From positions 1 to 38,725 of IMG/VR virus record IMGVR_UViG_3300025011_000097: a DNA stretch of 38,725 nt, one strand, 5' to 3'. The notes under the pieces are model-generated. The model did not search any database and was not told the DNA's origin. It saw only the letters and a list, made by a program, of their open reading frames with translations. How positions within the stretch are numbered: position 1 is the first letter of the stretch; each line of letters starts with the position of its first letter. Source of the DNA: a virus. A program made the translations under genes and the position numbers. Positions 7,361 through 15,493 of this stretch are shown here, in pieces.

Positions 7361-7702
7361 TTATTGCTTTATTGCCTTGATCCATCCACCGAGCATCTTG
7401 CCTATCTCGTTAAGCATTCTGCTCCAGTTTTCGTATTTCTTAAGCGTTAGGTATCTCAATTCGCTGTCCGCTGACAGACGAATCAGAGTTCTAAGGGTAT
7501 CAAGTTCAACGTCGATTTCTTGGAGTGTTGTCTTTTTGTAATAACGTTTGTTGGCCGCGATGATGAGACGAAGGAGCGTGTACATAGATTGCTTGATGTC
7601 AGACGCTAGTGCGTACTTTTCAGACTTGGGAAATTGCTTGAGACATATATTCCCGTAGAGGATCATGTCGTAGGTCTTTTGCAGAATTTTAAGATCTTCC
7701 AA
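7361..7702 (-). CDS. avd: DGR accessory variability determinant (Avd)
   Basis: A 113-aa, largely helical, lysine-rich protein (KRYYKKTTLQ, LTLKKYENWSRMLNEIGKML) with the size and pattern of the four-helix-bundle Avd proteins, relatives of the 23S rRNA intervening-sequence protein family. Avd forms a barrel-shaped pentamer that binds the RT and the template RNA and is needed for retrohoming. Its position between the target gene and the TR is diagnostic. The start appears to be a TTG at 7702 with AAAGGAG upstream at a rather long spacing, which could keep its level low. Confidence 0.88.
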   Translation of the reverse strand: MEDLKILQKTYDMILYGNICLKQFPKSEKYALASDIKQSMYTLLRLIIAANKRYYKKTTLQEIDVELDTLRTLIRLSADSELRYLTLKKYENWSRMLNEIGKMLGGWIKAIKQ

Positions 7703-7743
7703 TGCTTCAGGGTCTCCTTTTTATGTCATCTCGCTAGTCGAGG

Positions 7744-7766
7744 AAAAGGGCGCCCTATCGGGCGCC
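7744..7766 (-). terminator. hairpin downstream of VR: terminator and/or DGR homing hairpin
   Basis: A perfect 7-bp GC stem, GGCGCCC (7749-7755) and GGGCGCC (7760-7766), with a 4-nt loop; on the minus strand it is followed by a run of four T (7744-7747). It lies 24 bp after the target stop and 37 bp after the end of VR. It could end part of the transcripts before avd. GC-rich hairpins with a 4-nt loop just after VR are also known to stimulate retrohoming in the Bordetella phage DGR, so both roles are possible. Confidence 0.7.
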
Positions 7767-7790
7767 TGGCAGATTACAGGGGGTCAGATA

Positions 7791-8975
7791 TCAGAGGACG
7801 AAAGCGGAGCGAAACCCGATGCTCGTGTTCACGTTCGACCGAGGGTTGCCCAAGTTCAAGTAGAACACGCCAGCGCCAGAACCGTTGCCCCAGCTGCCGC
7901 CACGAATCGGGAGGCGTTCACCGTTGTTCCGGAAGTAGATATAATCGCCACCGTGGGCTGAATCTAAAGGGAACAAACCTAAAGCTTTTGCAATATCAGG
8001 TATAGTGACACCTGCATGAGCTGTTAAGGTCTCAAAAGCTTTATTTCCATATGCGGTATCATCCACCTGTGCATTTACTATTGAAGTAGATATTTCAAAG
8101 CTCGTGGATCCCGCCGCGGGAGCGACAGTATAGTCAAATTTCAACGTGTCCGCCGTCCCAGGTGCGACGAGGGAGCCGTCTTGCAAAATAGCCTTCCACT
8201 CAGCACTTACGGCAGATTGGTCTTTAGTGTTATCAGCAGCATTATTGTCAACGAGAATCTGAATCTCCCCATTATTAAGGCGAAGGCCCCCAACCCATTC
8301 GTGAACGTTTCCATTAAGGTCGTATATCCCAAAAGGGCTACCGTCATGAGCCCAAGAGATTGGCCCTGAACCGGTTAATACTCGCGCCATTTTAGTCCCG
8401 TCGAAATAGCTTCCAATACCTTTCTCCGAGCTGACATTTGTGTCTGCCGTGTAATTATTATTCCCTCGAGGCATAAAGCCTTGTTTCTTTGTCGATAGAG
8501 CAATCGCTGACCATTCTGCATTCGTCATGAGATGCCAACCGGTACCTTTTTGTTTGCAAGCCAACGCCGCATTATCCCAATTGATACTGTTACCAGGATC
8601 CATGTGCTTGAGGCTTAGTGCTCTCATGGCCGCTCCAGCACCCACAACGACATTTTGGTATTTCGAGATATGGAGCACAGGCTTTGTTACGTTGTTAACG
8701 ACGAAAGCAGGGTGCATTTTTTGAGAGCTGCCTATGCCTAGATCAGCCAAGGTTTGCAGCAGGAAGGCCACCATAACGGAAGGGTTACCCTGGTCATCGA
8801 ACATTACAGTATTCCGGGCAAAGCTCGCATCCTGCACACGTTCGCGCCATGACCGTTGTTCAGCCGCATCAGTAATAACTCCACCCAACTTAAATCGATC
8901 CGTCAAAGCGAGCTCTATTTCATTGATATCCTTAAGTAGCTGTCCTTGTGTGTACGGTCCGCTAATGTATTGCAT
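7791..8975 (-). CDS. DGR target: C-type-lectin/FGE-fold tail receptor-binding protein
   Basis: 394 aa. The N-terminal ~110 residues are probably the attachment part (PYTQGQLLKDINEIE). From about residue 110 the protein follows the formylglycine-generating-enzyme-like C-type lectin pattern: HLMTNAEWSAIAL, GIYDLNGNVHEWVGG and, at the end, RGGSWGNGSGAGVFYLNLG...IGFRSAFVL. No enzyme activity is implied; this fold displays variable residues in DGR systems. VR covers residues 355-391 up to the last few codons. Positions 361, 363, 367, 372 and 376 differ from TR through adenine changes. The gene overlaps the preceding one (TAATG), so translation is coupled. It most likely forms the tip of the tail fibre and sets host range. 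Confidence 0.92.
   Translation of the reverse strand: MQYISGPYTQGQLLKDINEIELALTDRFKLGGVITDAAEQRSWRERVQDASFARNTVMFDDQGNPSVMVAFLLQTLADLGIGSSQKMHPAFVVNNVTKPVLHISKYQNVVVGAGAAMRALSLKHMDPGNSINWDNAALACKQKGTGWHLMTNAEWSAIALSTKKQGFMPRGNNNYTADTNVSSEKGIGSYFDGTKMARVLTGSGPISWAHDGSPFGIYDLNGNVHEWVGGLRLNNGEIQILVDNNAADNTKDQSAVSAEWKAILQDGSLVAPGTADTLKFDYTVAPAAGSTSFEISTSIVNAQVDDTAYGNKAFETLTAHAGVTIPDIAKALGLFPLDSAHGGDYIYFRNNGERLPIRGGSWGNGSGAGVFYLNLGNPRSNVNTSIGFRSAFVL
7804..7913 (-). repeat. DGR variable repeat (VR) with IMH-like 3' end
   Basis: The 3' end of the target gene, a 110-bp near-copy of TR. Upstream of 7834 all eight differences are coding-strand adenines (seven A to G, one A to T), at 7849, 7850, 7862, 7876, 7877, 7888, 7889 and 7894. 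Near the 3' end there is one more A change (7822) and three adjacent non-adenine changes (7831-7833). These probably belong to the initiation-of-mutagenic-homing (IMH) segment, which is retained from VR. The last 18 bp before 7804 are identical in TR and VR. Confidence 0.95.
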
Positions 8976-9187
8976 TAAAACATACCTCCATCTTCTACTG
9001 GCATTTCAGGGACTGGGAACTTCTCTGCGAAGTTCCGGCGCAAATCAGACTCAAATACTGGCAGGTAAGCCACCGCAGCAGATTCATCGCCCTTTACTGA
9101 GGTTTCACCGGTTAGTTCGACACCTTCATCGGCAAAATCAACTTTGATTATGGTCGTGTCACCATCATTAATAAATTCATGGGTCAT
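8975..9187 (-). CDS. small acidic tail protein, unknown (about 70 aa)
   Basis: Short acidic protein (THEFINDGDTTIIKVDFADEGVELTGE) with no recognised family. Its stop overlaps the start of the DGR target (TAATG), suggesting close translational coupling. It may be a partner or assembly factor for the variable tail protein; that is inference from position. The ATG at 9187 is preferred because GGAGGT lies 9 bp before it; a GTG at 9196 is too close to that site. Confidence 0.65.
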   Translation of the reverse strand: MTHEFINDGDTTIIKVDFADEGVELTGETSVKGDESAAVAYLPVFESDLRRNFAEKFPVPEMPVEDGGMF

Positions 9188-9687
9188 ACTTCCCACACCT
9201 CCACTTTAATACTTGCTCCCTCGCTAATAGCGTAAATTGGAACGTAGATGCCTGGGTCTAATTTAATCTTCACCGCCGCACCAGGCTCAAGCGAGGTACC
9301 GGTTTGTTGGTTGACCCCCGAGGCCCCTATCTTGCAACGCAATACTGGATCCGTGTTCTTAATATACAGCATTCTGCGATTAGCTTTTGCAGAGGCCCCC
9401 GAGAAGATCTCTGCCGCTGTGGCTATGACAGTCTTCAGACCAGTTAGCGGAGCTGCTACTGTTGTCTCTAGATCCGTTACAGACACAGACGTTATTTCTG
9501 TGACAACGGGTATTTTCCCACCGACAGGCGTAACTCCCGTGTCAACTCTGAGCCTTCCTTCGACAATCTCAAGTTCAGTAATCTGTTTATTACCGTGTTC
9601 ATCAAGAATTGGGTCTCCACTAATATCTACGAGTAAGGCATAGCCTTGGAATCGGTCATATAGTACATGGGATCGTGATCTAACCAT
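9184..9687 (-). CDS. tail-fibre region protein, paralogue A (167 aa)
   Basis: Function not recognised. The C-terminal ~85 residues (from LKTVIATAAEIFSGASAK to PIYAISEGASIKVEVWEV) are a clear paralogue of the end of the next upstream gene product at 9717: both contain TAAE, DPVLR, SGVNQQTG, EPGA and ISEGASI. The pattern suggests a small beta-sandwich, as in phage fibre or decoration modules. The N-terminal ~80 residues differ between the two. It overlaps the 70-aa gene by a few bases. Confidence 0.7.
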   Translation of the reverse strand: MVRSRSHVLYDRFQGYALLVDISGDPILDEHGNKQITELEIVEGRLRVDTGVTPVGGKIPVVTEITSVSVTDLETTVAAPLTGLKTVIATAAEIFSGASAKANRRMLYIKNTDPVLRCKIGASGVNQQTGTSLEPGAAVKIKLDPGIYVPIYAISEGASIKVEVWEV

Positions 9688-9716
9688 CCGATCTCTTCAC
9701 TCCTTTCGTTATGACG

Positions 9717-10112
9717 TTATACCTCCTTAACTGATACTTGAATACTAGCACCTTCGCTGATCACGTATATTGGGACTGAAACTCCTGGATCAAACTTAAA
9801 TTTCGCCGTAGCTCCAGGCTCAATAGGGAAACCAGTCTGTTGGTTAACACCCGAAGGCCCAACACGAAAGCGAAGGACAGGATCTTCATTCTTAACTAGC
9901 ATTAGACTTCTGCCACTCTTGGCTGAACCACCAGCAAATACCTCAGCCGCTGTTGCCGTGATCGTCTTAGCTCCTGTCACCGGAGCTAGGTTTGTGATAT
10001 CCCCCACTGCAATCGAGGAAACCTTTGGCTTTGATGTTGTGTCAACACCCTTCACCCAGTCGGACACGTTTTTCCATAGATCTCTTAAGGCTCCCAGTGT
10101 AATCGTTGCCAT
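9717..10112 (-). CDS. tail-fibre region protein, paralogue B (131 aa)
   Basis: Shares its C-terminal domain with the 167-aa protein just downstream, pointing to tandem duplication followed by divergence. Its own N terminus (MATITLGALRDLWKNVSDWVKGVDTT) is helical and could attach to the tail. The ATG has a good AAAGGAG site. No family name can be given; a structural or fibre role is inferred from the fold-like pattern and from its place between the large DUF4815 protein and the DGR target. Confidence 0.7.
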   Translation of the reverse strand: MATITLGALRDLWKNVSDWVKGVDTTSKPKVSSIAVGDITNLAPVTGAKTITATAAEVFAGGSAKSGRSLMLVKNEDPVLRFRVGPSGVNQQTGFPIEPGATAKFKFDPGVSVPIYVISEGASIQVSVKEV

Positions 10113-10124
10113 AAGCTCACTCCT

Positions 10125-10403
10125 TTAAATTACTTCGACGTCTGTTAGACTCCCGAGAAACGTTGTGTCAGTCTTTTCATACGGGATCCCGTTACCGGGG
10201 AACTCTATATCCACGCTACTATCGAGAGCGTTATACCGGCACTTAAACCCTCCGCCTATGGGGATGACTACGGATCCGTTAGATTGATTCTGCGCTTCGA
10301 TTTTCAAGGCGAGTTCTGCCTCGATCTCGTCTAGTGCAGCGTTAATCTTTAATGCACCGGCATACAGGCTATCCCCTGGGAAGTTCAGATCAATCCGTTC
10401 CAA
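10125..10403 (-). CDS. phage tail-region hypothetical protein (92 aa)
   Basis: Starts with TTG after a GGTGGTGATG site. The N-terminal part resembles short trimer-like attachment segments of fibre proteins (FPGDSLYAGALKINAALDEIEAELALKIEAQ), followed by strand-rich sequence (SVVIPIGGGFKCRYNALDSSVDIEF). No named domain recognised. It sits among fibre genes in the late operon, so a minor structural or attachment role is likely but not shown. Confidence 0.6.
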   Translation of the reverse strand: MERIDLNFPGDSLYAGALKINAALDEIEAELALKIEAQNQSNGSVVIPIGGGFKCRYNALDSSVDIEFPGNGIPYEKTDTTFLGSLTDVEVI

Positions 10404-10408
10404 CTACA

Positions 10409-10588
10409 TCACCACCCATATTCCTTATTTACCAAAAGAGCCTCTAGTCGTTCGACCCGCTCACGAAGATCCTCGTTTTCCTGCTTCACGTTCGCCACAT
10501 CCTCTAGGGCTTTCTTGAGGGCCTTCTCTTCGTCGCTTAGGTCGAATACCATCGCACCACTATTTGGACACCGCCGCCGATTGGGCAA
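10409..10588 (-). CDS. small coiled-coil protein (about 59 aa)
   Basis: The C-terminal two thirds are a heptad-like coiled coil (EEKALKKALEDVANVKQE then LRERVERLEALL). The TTG at 10588 is chosen as start because GAGAGGGGGG lies about 8 nt before it; an in-frame TTG at 10627 would add 13 residues but lies inside the hairpin that follows the big DUF4815 gene and lacks a good site. Small coiled-coil proteins of this kind occur after tail-fibre genes in PBSX-like phages (XkdX-like position), but no homology is claimed. Confidence 0.55.
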   Translation of the reverse strand: MPNRRRCPNSGAMVFDLSDEEKALKKALEDVANVKQENEDLRERVERLEALLVNKEYGW

Positions 10589-10613
10589 GTATGGCACCCC
10601 CCTCTCAATACAA

Positions 10614-10636
10614 TAGACAGGCCACAAAGGCCTGCC
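10614..10636 (-). other. hairpin directly after the DUF4815 gene
   Basis: As RNA on the minus strand, AGGCAGGCC pairs with GGCCUGUCU (9 bp, one G-U pair) around a 5-nt loop, starting right at the stop codon of the 1105-aa gene. There is no clear T run after it, so it is more likely an RNA-stability or processing stem than a full terminator. Confidence 0.5.
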
Positions 10637-13600
10637 TATTTGATGATATTTAAGAACCTTTTCGCTCGAGGGCGAACCAGTTGACTTGACGCGCTAAGTT
10701 CGACCTGAGCTCGGAAAGTAGTGGCCGGAACTTCCAGTGTATGCGAGAACGTATACCTCGTGAATACCTGGTCGAGCTGTTCGGTCGTGACTGACGATGG
10801 GGTGATCCAAGTCGCTCCGTCATCAGGACTGAATTTAATGACCGCATTAGACCCGGACGGAATCGCAAGATCGAGGACCTGTTTCACTGTAGTGTATTCT
10901 TGCGACAGTGTCACTAAACGACTTACGTATTTAGCTGCTAGGGCATTCTCAAAGCCGATGATGTACGGAGACGCAAGGCTCACTACAGGAGATAGATACT
11001 TACTACTTTTGAGGGTGGCTCTAACCTTGACCTTATTCGCTAGGAAGGATAGTTCTCTCTCAGCGTAGGGGCTAGTTGGCATGAAGGCTCCATCATTGAG
11101 GGAGATCTCCCAGAGTGCGTTCGTCCCTTGCGGCAAGAAGTCATCGACGACCAACAGAACACGGTCAAGCTGTGTCCCTTCTGGCACCGTCCAAGGCTCA
11201 AAATCTAACACGCTACTGGTCTGGAAAGTGCAGGCATAAAGCTTAAATTTCAAGTCCTTCGCTTGATGATCTGTCCAGGTTAAAGCATTCGAAGAGCTAA
11301 ATAACACCCCGACTACATAGGGCTGTCGGGTTACCCATGCGCTAGTCTTAAGATCCTGTTTACCGAGCTCAGCAACCCCTAGGGCATGAACGTTGCTATG
11401 AGAGAGTACCACGACACAGTACTGCTCTTCGGCGCGGCAAAACGACGGTTTTGGAAAGGACACGATCGTCTCTACATCGGCTTTGGAGGAGGCTGTGATA
11501 TCCGACGGTTCCACAAGCTGTTGGGCCAAAACATCCCTGCCGGGGAATCCATTGACCATATTACGGATCTGAACGATCGCCGGAGCATTAAGATCCTTCG
11601 CGGTGAAGAATAAACCAACTTTCGATACTAGGCAGCTCTGTGCCACCGAAAAGCTCTGAGCTAATGGATCAACCGGTTGAATATGAACTTCTCGCGTTAG
11701 GACCGTTGTCTCAGTGATCTGCTTTCGACCTTCCGCTTGATACGTGCAGCTGCCCTCGTTATTCACATTGGCAATGGTAATGAGCCTCGTGCCTGTGCGG
11801 GTACCAGAAGGAATCATAAAGCTACACTTGAACTTCCCTGCTGCATTAGCTCGAACGGATCCAGCCGTTGTGCCTGCCAGTGTTGTCTCAAGTGGTTGAA
11901 GAACCACAGGCTGGCCATCAAAATACCCAATCAGGTTATCTGCACTCGGCTCATAGTTATTGCCTGTGATAATCAGTTCTTTTTGCCTCATGTAGGTGAT
12001 AGCTTCATCCAAGATCTTATCACTAATAACCTGCTGCTGGGTGCTGCTATATGCATCCCAGCCTCGCATATCACCAGCTCCAAGCTCCTCAAATCTTCGG
12101 CGTTCTTCTTCCGCCCACGCAGCCCCCTGGTGGTACCACCAACGTCTAAGGGTAGTGCTCACAACCTCTTTCTCCTCGACAACGACCGTGCCTTGTTCAA
12201 TCCAGTTATCCACCCGCGGATTGACGTTCGTCAAGGTGATTCGATTGAAGACCGCGTAAGGATTGACCAGCATACTCTCTGTTGCGAAGTCTTGATTGAT
12301 GATCAGCTCATGCGCTAGAACCTTACCCGTGGATACATTCTCCCAGCTTTCCGCAGTAGTTGATGCTGGAATCAGCTGCAGCTCGTGAAGGGTATCATCT
12401 GCGCTGAGTGTGATCTCGCTACGTTCTAAATCATACCCAAGAGTAAACCCCGGGAAAGTAGTATCCGCTTTATTCAGAGTAGCAAAACTGTCGGTAAAGA
12501 TCCCTTTGAGATCTGTGGGAGATTCTCCTTGCATTGCTTCATTGTCTAGGCCTTCAACCGCCTGGTTATACTCAATGTCCTCAATGCGTCTGACTAATTT
12601 CTGAATATCTTCCATCGAGTAGCGCACAATAGAGAAAGGGTTAACGATTGCTTGGCCACTATTCGGTGGCAGCGTAAGAGTTCCTAAGGGGAGCATTTCC
12701 CGCGTTGACACTTTTGGGGGTACCACGAATTGCTCAAGGTCACTTTGCCCCCGGATAATGGTGATCAGTCCTTCTTTATCCATGGCCACCAGGTCTTTAC
12801 GTGCTAGGTAGAAATCGTAGTCAATTTGGAAGGTTGACGCATCTACAGGATTATCCCCAGCGGGCGAGAAGTCTGCGTAATACTCTCCATCCGTACTCGT
12901 AAGCGTATAATCCGTATCAAGCACCATCTGCTTGTTATAGCGCCAGGTCACACTAAACGTGGTACCAATAGCTGGCTCGCCCCCTATAAGCGACCAGTCC
13001 ACACTGTTGTTGGTTAACTGGTAGTCTACACCCTGCGTGTAGGTTGTTCCGCCTTGAGAGACAGAAACAATGGAGACAACAGGTGTTTTTGGTAAAAGAT
13101 CCAAGCCTCCAGAAACATTCCCTCGGGTGATGTTCTGCGTGATCTGGACAACACCTACTAAGCGTGAGATCTGCTTCGCTGGCTTATTGTTCAGCTTGTA
13201 AAGGTTCGTCCCTGCCGCAAATACTTTAGGCTCATTGAGGACAGTTCGCGTTTCTAAGGCTTTCTCCACGAGGGTCTTTGTGGATGACATCAGCGCTCGC
13301 TCAAAACCCATTACATAGCCCTTGCCGGGTTCTGTCGTGTGCTCTATGCGAGTCGCGTCATAATCTCGGGCCCACATTCCAAAACCGCTTACTTTGTAAT
13401 TACCGGATTCATCGTAGGTTCTACGAGCTAAGATCGGGCTAATACCATCCAGTTCAGGCGGAGCAATTTGGGTAATAGGTTGCCCGTTGCTCAGTCGTAT
13501 GATCTTGATTGCAGAGCCATCGTTAACTACCCAGAGAGGGCTGACTACTTTACGATCCATCCCGGGTAAACCGAAGTTATCATAACCCACTGCTGGATCA

Positions 13601-13953
13601 AGCAGAGTAGGATCCTGTTCATAGGTTACCACTTCTTCATCTAGCTTTAGGCCAATGGACTCTTCACCTACTCCCGTGATGGCGAGCGTGGTTTCCTGGA
13701 TGTCATGGATTATCCCATCCGCATAAACCGAGCCCGAGGTAATACGAGCGCTCGTTTTATCGTCTGAGATATAAAGCTGGCAGCCGTCAAGGACGTGTCC
13801 TGAACCAAATATTGCGTCACCCAAGCGCTTATCGCGATGCCTCGACATAGATTGGATCTCATTCATTTCTGCGGTCTGAAGCCTTCGCCCAGGTGTTGCT
13901 AATAACTCTGACCATTTTTTTGTTGGGTCGAACCGGTTAGGGTAATTACCCAC
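10636..13953 (-). CDS. large DUF4815-type baseplate/tail-fibre protein (1105 aa)
   Basis: The N-terminal region (NYPNRFDPTKKWSELLATPG, then LDGCQLYISDDKTSARITSG) matches the DUF4815 phage protein family. The middle has strand-rich repeats including WRYNKQMVLDTDYTLTSTDG, and the C-terminal part contains jelly-roll-like modules with LNDGAFMP and FSPDDGATWITP turns. It is probably the main side-fibre or baseplate-rim protein linking the tail to the distal adhesin. It starts with GTG after GAGGTG and is the largest gene of the window. Family recognition is good; the exact place in the virion is inferred from order (after the XkdT/XkdU-like baseplate genes). Confidence 0.8.
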   Translation of the reverse strand: MGNYPNRFDPTKKWSELLATPGRRLQTAEMNEIQSMSRHRDKRLGDAIFGSGHVLDGCQLYISDDKTSARITSGSVYADGIIHDIQETTLAITGVGEESIGLKLDEEVVTYEQDPTLLDPAVGYDNFGLPGMDRKVVSPLWVVNDGSAIKIIRLSNGQPITQIAPPELDGISPILARRTYDESGNYKVSGFGMWARDYDATRIEHTTEPGKGYVMGFERALMSSTKTLVEKALETRTVLNEPKVFAAGTNLYKLNNKPAKQISRLVGVVQITQNITRGNVSGGLDLLPKTPVVSIVSVSQGGTTYTQGVDYQLTNNSVDWSLIGGEPAIGTTFSVTWRYNKQMVLDTDYTLTSTDGEYYADFSPAGDNPVDASTFQIDYDFYLARKDLVAMDKEGLITIIRGQSDLEQFVVPPKVSTREMLPLGTLTLPPNSGQAIVNPFSIVRYSMEDIQKLVRRIEDIEYNQAVEGLDNEAMQGESPTDLKGIFTDSFATLNKADTTFPGFTLGYDLERSEITLSADDTLHELQLIPASTTAESWENVSTGKVLAHELIINQDFATESMLVNPYAVFNRITLTNVNPRVDNWIEQGTVVVEEKEVVSTTLRRWWYHQGAAWAEEERRRFEELGAGDMRGWDAYSSTQQQVISDKILDEAITYMRQKELIITGNNYEPSADNLIGYFDGQPVVLQPLETTLAGTTAGSVRANAAGKFKCSFMIPSGTRTGTRLITIANVNNEGSCTYQAEGRKQITETTVLTREVHIQPVDPLAQSFSVAQSCLVSKVGLFFTAKDLNAPAIVQIRNMVNGFPGRDVLAQQLVEPSDITASSKADVETIVSFPKPSFCRAEEQYCVVVLSHSNVHALGVAELGKQDLKTSAWVTRQPYVVGVLFSSSNALTWTDHQAKDLKFKLYACTFQTSSVLDFEPWTVPEGTQLDRVLLVVDDFLPQGTNALWEISLNDGAFMPTSPYAERELSFLANKVKVRATLKSSKYLSPVVSLASPYIIGFENALAAKYVSRLVTLSQEYTTVKQVLDLAIPSGSNAVIKFSPDDGATWITPSSVTTEQLDQVFTRYTFSHTLEVPATTFRAQVELSASSQLVRPRAKRFLNIIK

Positions 13954-13968
13954 ACGTTTTCACCTCAC

Positions 13969-14484
13969 TTAAAATTCGATGATGAACTCCACGAGCTCTT
14001 TCTGGTCTTCTGCTCGAGGAATAGGAGAACGGTTATTTACCGCTCCGAGATAACCGAGATCGGATACTTCTGCAGGTAGGAGCGTCAGTTTTCCAGCATC
14101 AACGCCTACATTGCGGATAACCCCTAAGTACGCCCCGGTCTGGCGATAGGTTACAATCGGCACCTCGCCATAACGCAACCACGCTGCTACGTATACCCAT
14201 CGCGCTTGTTTGGCACGGGCATCACTAACAACGACTGGCATCCACTTTTGACCTAAGTGTTCAATAGTTCCATTCGGATCCGGAACGACCAAGGTCAGCG
14301 TTTCCGCTTTCTTTAGAGCCACAAGACCATCTAACGCAGTCGTGCTCGAGTCGACCTGTGGTGGAGCATCACCATCACCCCAGACCGAATTCTTGCCGAT
14401 CCCCACCCATGCATTTGCTGCCAAGACCGCTTGAACCGCTTGCCAGATTCGCATTCCTATAACCGATGCAGTGTAACTCGCCAT
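13969..14484 (-). CDS. phage baseplate-region protein (171 aa), unknown
   Basis: No family was recognised with confidence. The N terminus is a likely helix (VIGMRIWQAVQAVLAAN), followed by a strand-rich middle (RWVYVAAWLRYGEVPIVTYRQTG) and an acidic C terminus. It lies between the YmfQ/XkdU-like tail protein and the DUF4815 protein, each within a few bases, so it is almost certainly part of the baseplate or fibre-attachment assembly. The ATG is preceded by GGAGGTGG. Confidence 0.65.
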   Translation of the reverse strand: MASYTASVIGMRIWQAVQAVLAANAWVGIGKNSVWGDGDAPPQVDSSTTALDGLVALKKAETLTLVVPDPNGTIEHLGQKWMPVVVSDARAKQARWVYVAAWLRYGEVPIVTYRQTGAYLGVIRNVGVDAGKLTLLPAEVSDLGYLGAVNNRSPIPRAEDQKELVEFIIEF

Positions 14485-14485
14485 T

Positions 14486-15493
14486 TTATCCCACCTCCAC
14501 TTTAATGCTGCTATACTGAGCCTTTACATTGTTTTCTAAGAAAGACACTCCAGGCTCTAAAAAAGTAACTGCTCGCGACCACTCGCTTCTAACTGAGGGC
14601 ACGGCGACTGAGATCCCTATTTGATTCTGTTCAATACACACAGACTCCGGAACGATCGCCTTAAAGCTATAACCGTTCCAAAGCTTATTGATTGCTGGCA
14701 TACTGACCGGTCCCGTTTCGAAGATGTGGGCGAACAACTCTGTTGCATCCAACTCTTCATCAACGTCAAGTTCATCGACCGAGAGATCGTCGACGTTTTG
14801 CAAGATCTCCAATGCCCCGAACTCTGTGAACTTAAGCAGTAATCCATCGTAAGCCACTACAGGCGCTGTCCTAGCCTTTGATTCATCCACGGTTAATCTA
14901 GTCTGTCTGTTGAGGGTTAACACGACCTTACGCAGGACCTCTGGGCCTGAGAGCATATCATCTGCGCTTGAGAGGATGACGCCAGGGTATAAGTTAAGTC
15001 CTCCCGTTATCGGTTTAGCCTCATGACTGACATACTCTGCAGCCTTAACAGATAACCAATACCGAAACCCTGCGGCTCTAGTTGCTTTAATCAGTCGTCG
15101 AGTGACCTCAATGTCCTTCGGCTTTGTGATCACGTCCGTGATTAATGGCCCGTAATACATGCCATCGGGAAACACGGCATCGTTACCAGAAAGCGTGTAA
15201 CCCGCTTCAGGTGAAAGACGATAGGTTTCAAGGAGATCAAGGCCCATGCTTTCGGCAAGCTCGCGGTTGAATATACCCGTAGCACGCAATTTCGCAAATA
15301 GGTCGTCTCTAGTTTCTGCCTCTAGCTCATTTTGCCAGAGATACAGATACTCTTCTGGGCACGTAGAGAGGAAAAAGACTTGCCAAAGATAGTTGATCCC
15401 ATCCGGTATTTCCGGCTCTATGGCCCGCTGGATCTCCTTCATAACGCTACTCTCTTGGTAATAAGGAGGGAGATAACCCATTAAATCAATCAC
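14486..15493 (-). CDS. XkdU/YmfQ-like baseplate protein (tail protein I type)
   Basis: The N terminus (LMGYLPPYYQESSVMKEIQRAIEPEI) is typical of the DUF2313/YmfQ and tail-protein-I group, which plug into the baseplate next to gpJ-like proteins and carry fibres. At 335 aa it is longer than the PBSX protein, with an extra C-terminal strand-rich domain that ends in VTFLEPGVSFLENNVKA. It starts at a GTG overlapping the stop of the baseplate J gene. Gene order after XkdT supports the call. Confidence 0.78.
   Translation of the reverse strand: MIDLMGYLPPYYQESSVMKEIQRAIEPEIPDGINYLWQVFFLSTCPEEYLYLWQNELEAETRDDLFAKLRATGIFNRELAESMGLDLLETYRLSPEAGYTLSGNDAVFPDGMYYGPLITDVITKPKDIEVTRRLIKATRAAGFRYWLSVKAAEYVSHEAKPITGGLNLYPGVILSSADDMLSGPEVLRKVVLTLNRQTRLTVDESKARTAPVVAYDGLLLKFTEFGALEILQNVDDLSVDELDVDEELDATELFAHIFETGPVSMPAINKLWNGYSFKAIVPESVCIEQNQIGISVAVPSVRSEWSRAVTFLEPGVSFLENNVKAQYSSIKVEVG

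Noticed and set aside
7236-7541. Plus-strand 101-aa frame across TR and avd.
   Set aside because: It is a shadow of the TR and avd on the other strand, has no ribosome binding site and no recognisable domain.
7791-8975. Sulfatase-modifying (formylglycine-generating) enzyme as function of the DGR target.
   Set aside because: The fold pattern is shared, but the C-terminal part is the variable repeat and the setting is a tail gene cluster. Binding, not catalysis, is the expected role.
11737-12318. Plus-strand 193-aa frame opposite the DUF4815 gene.
   Set aside because: It lies fully inside a well-supported gene on the other strand, with no start signal; its content looks like antisense of that gene.
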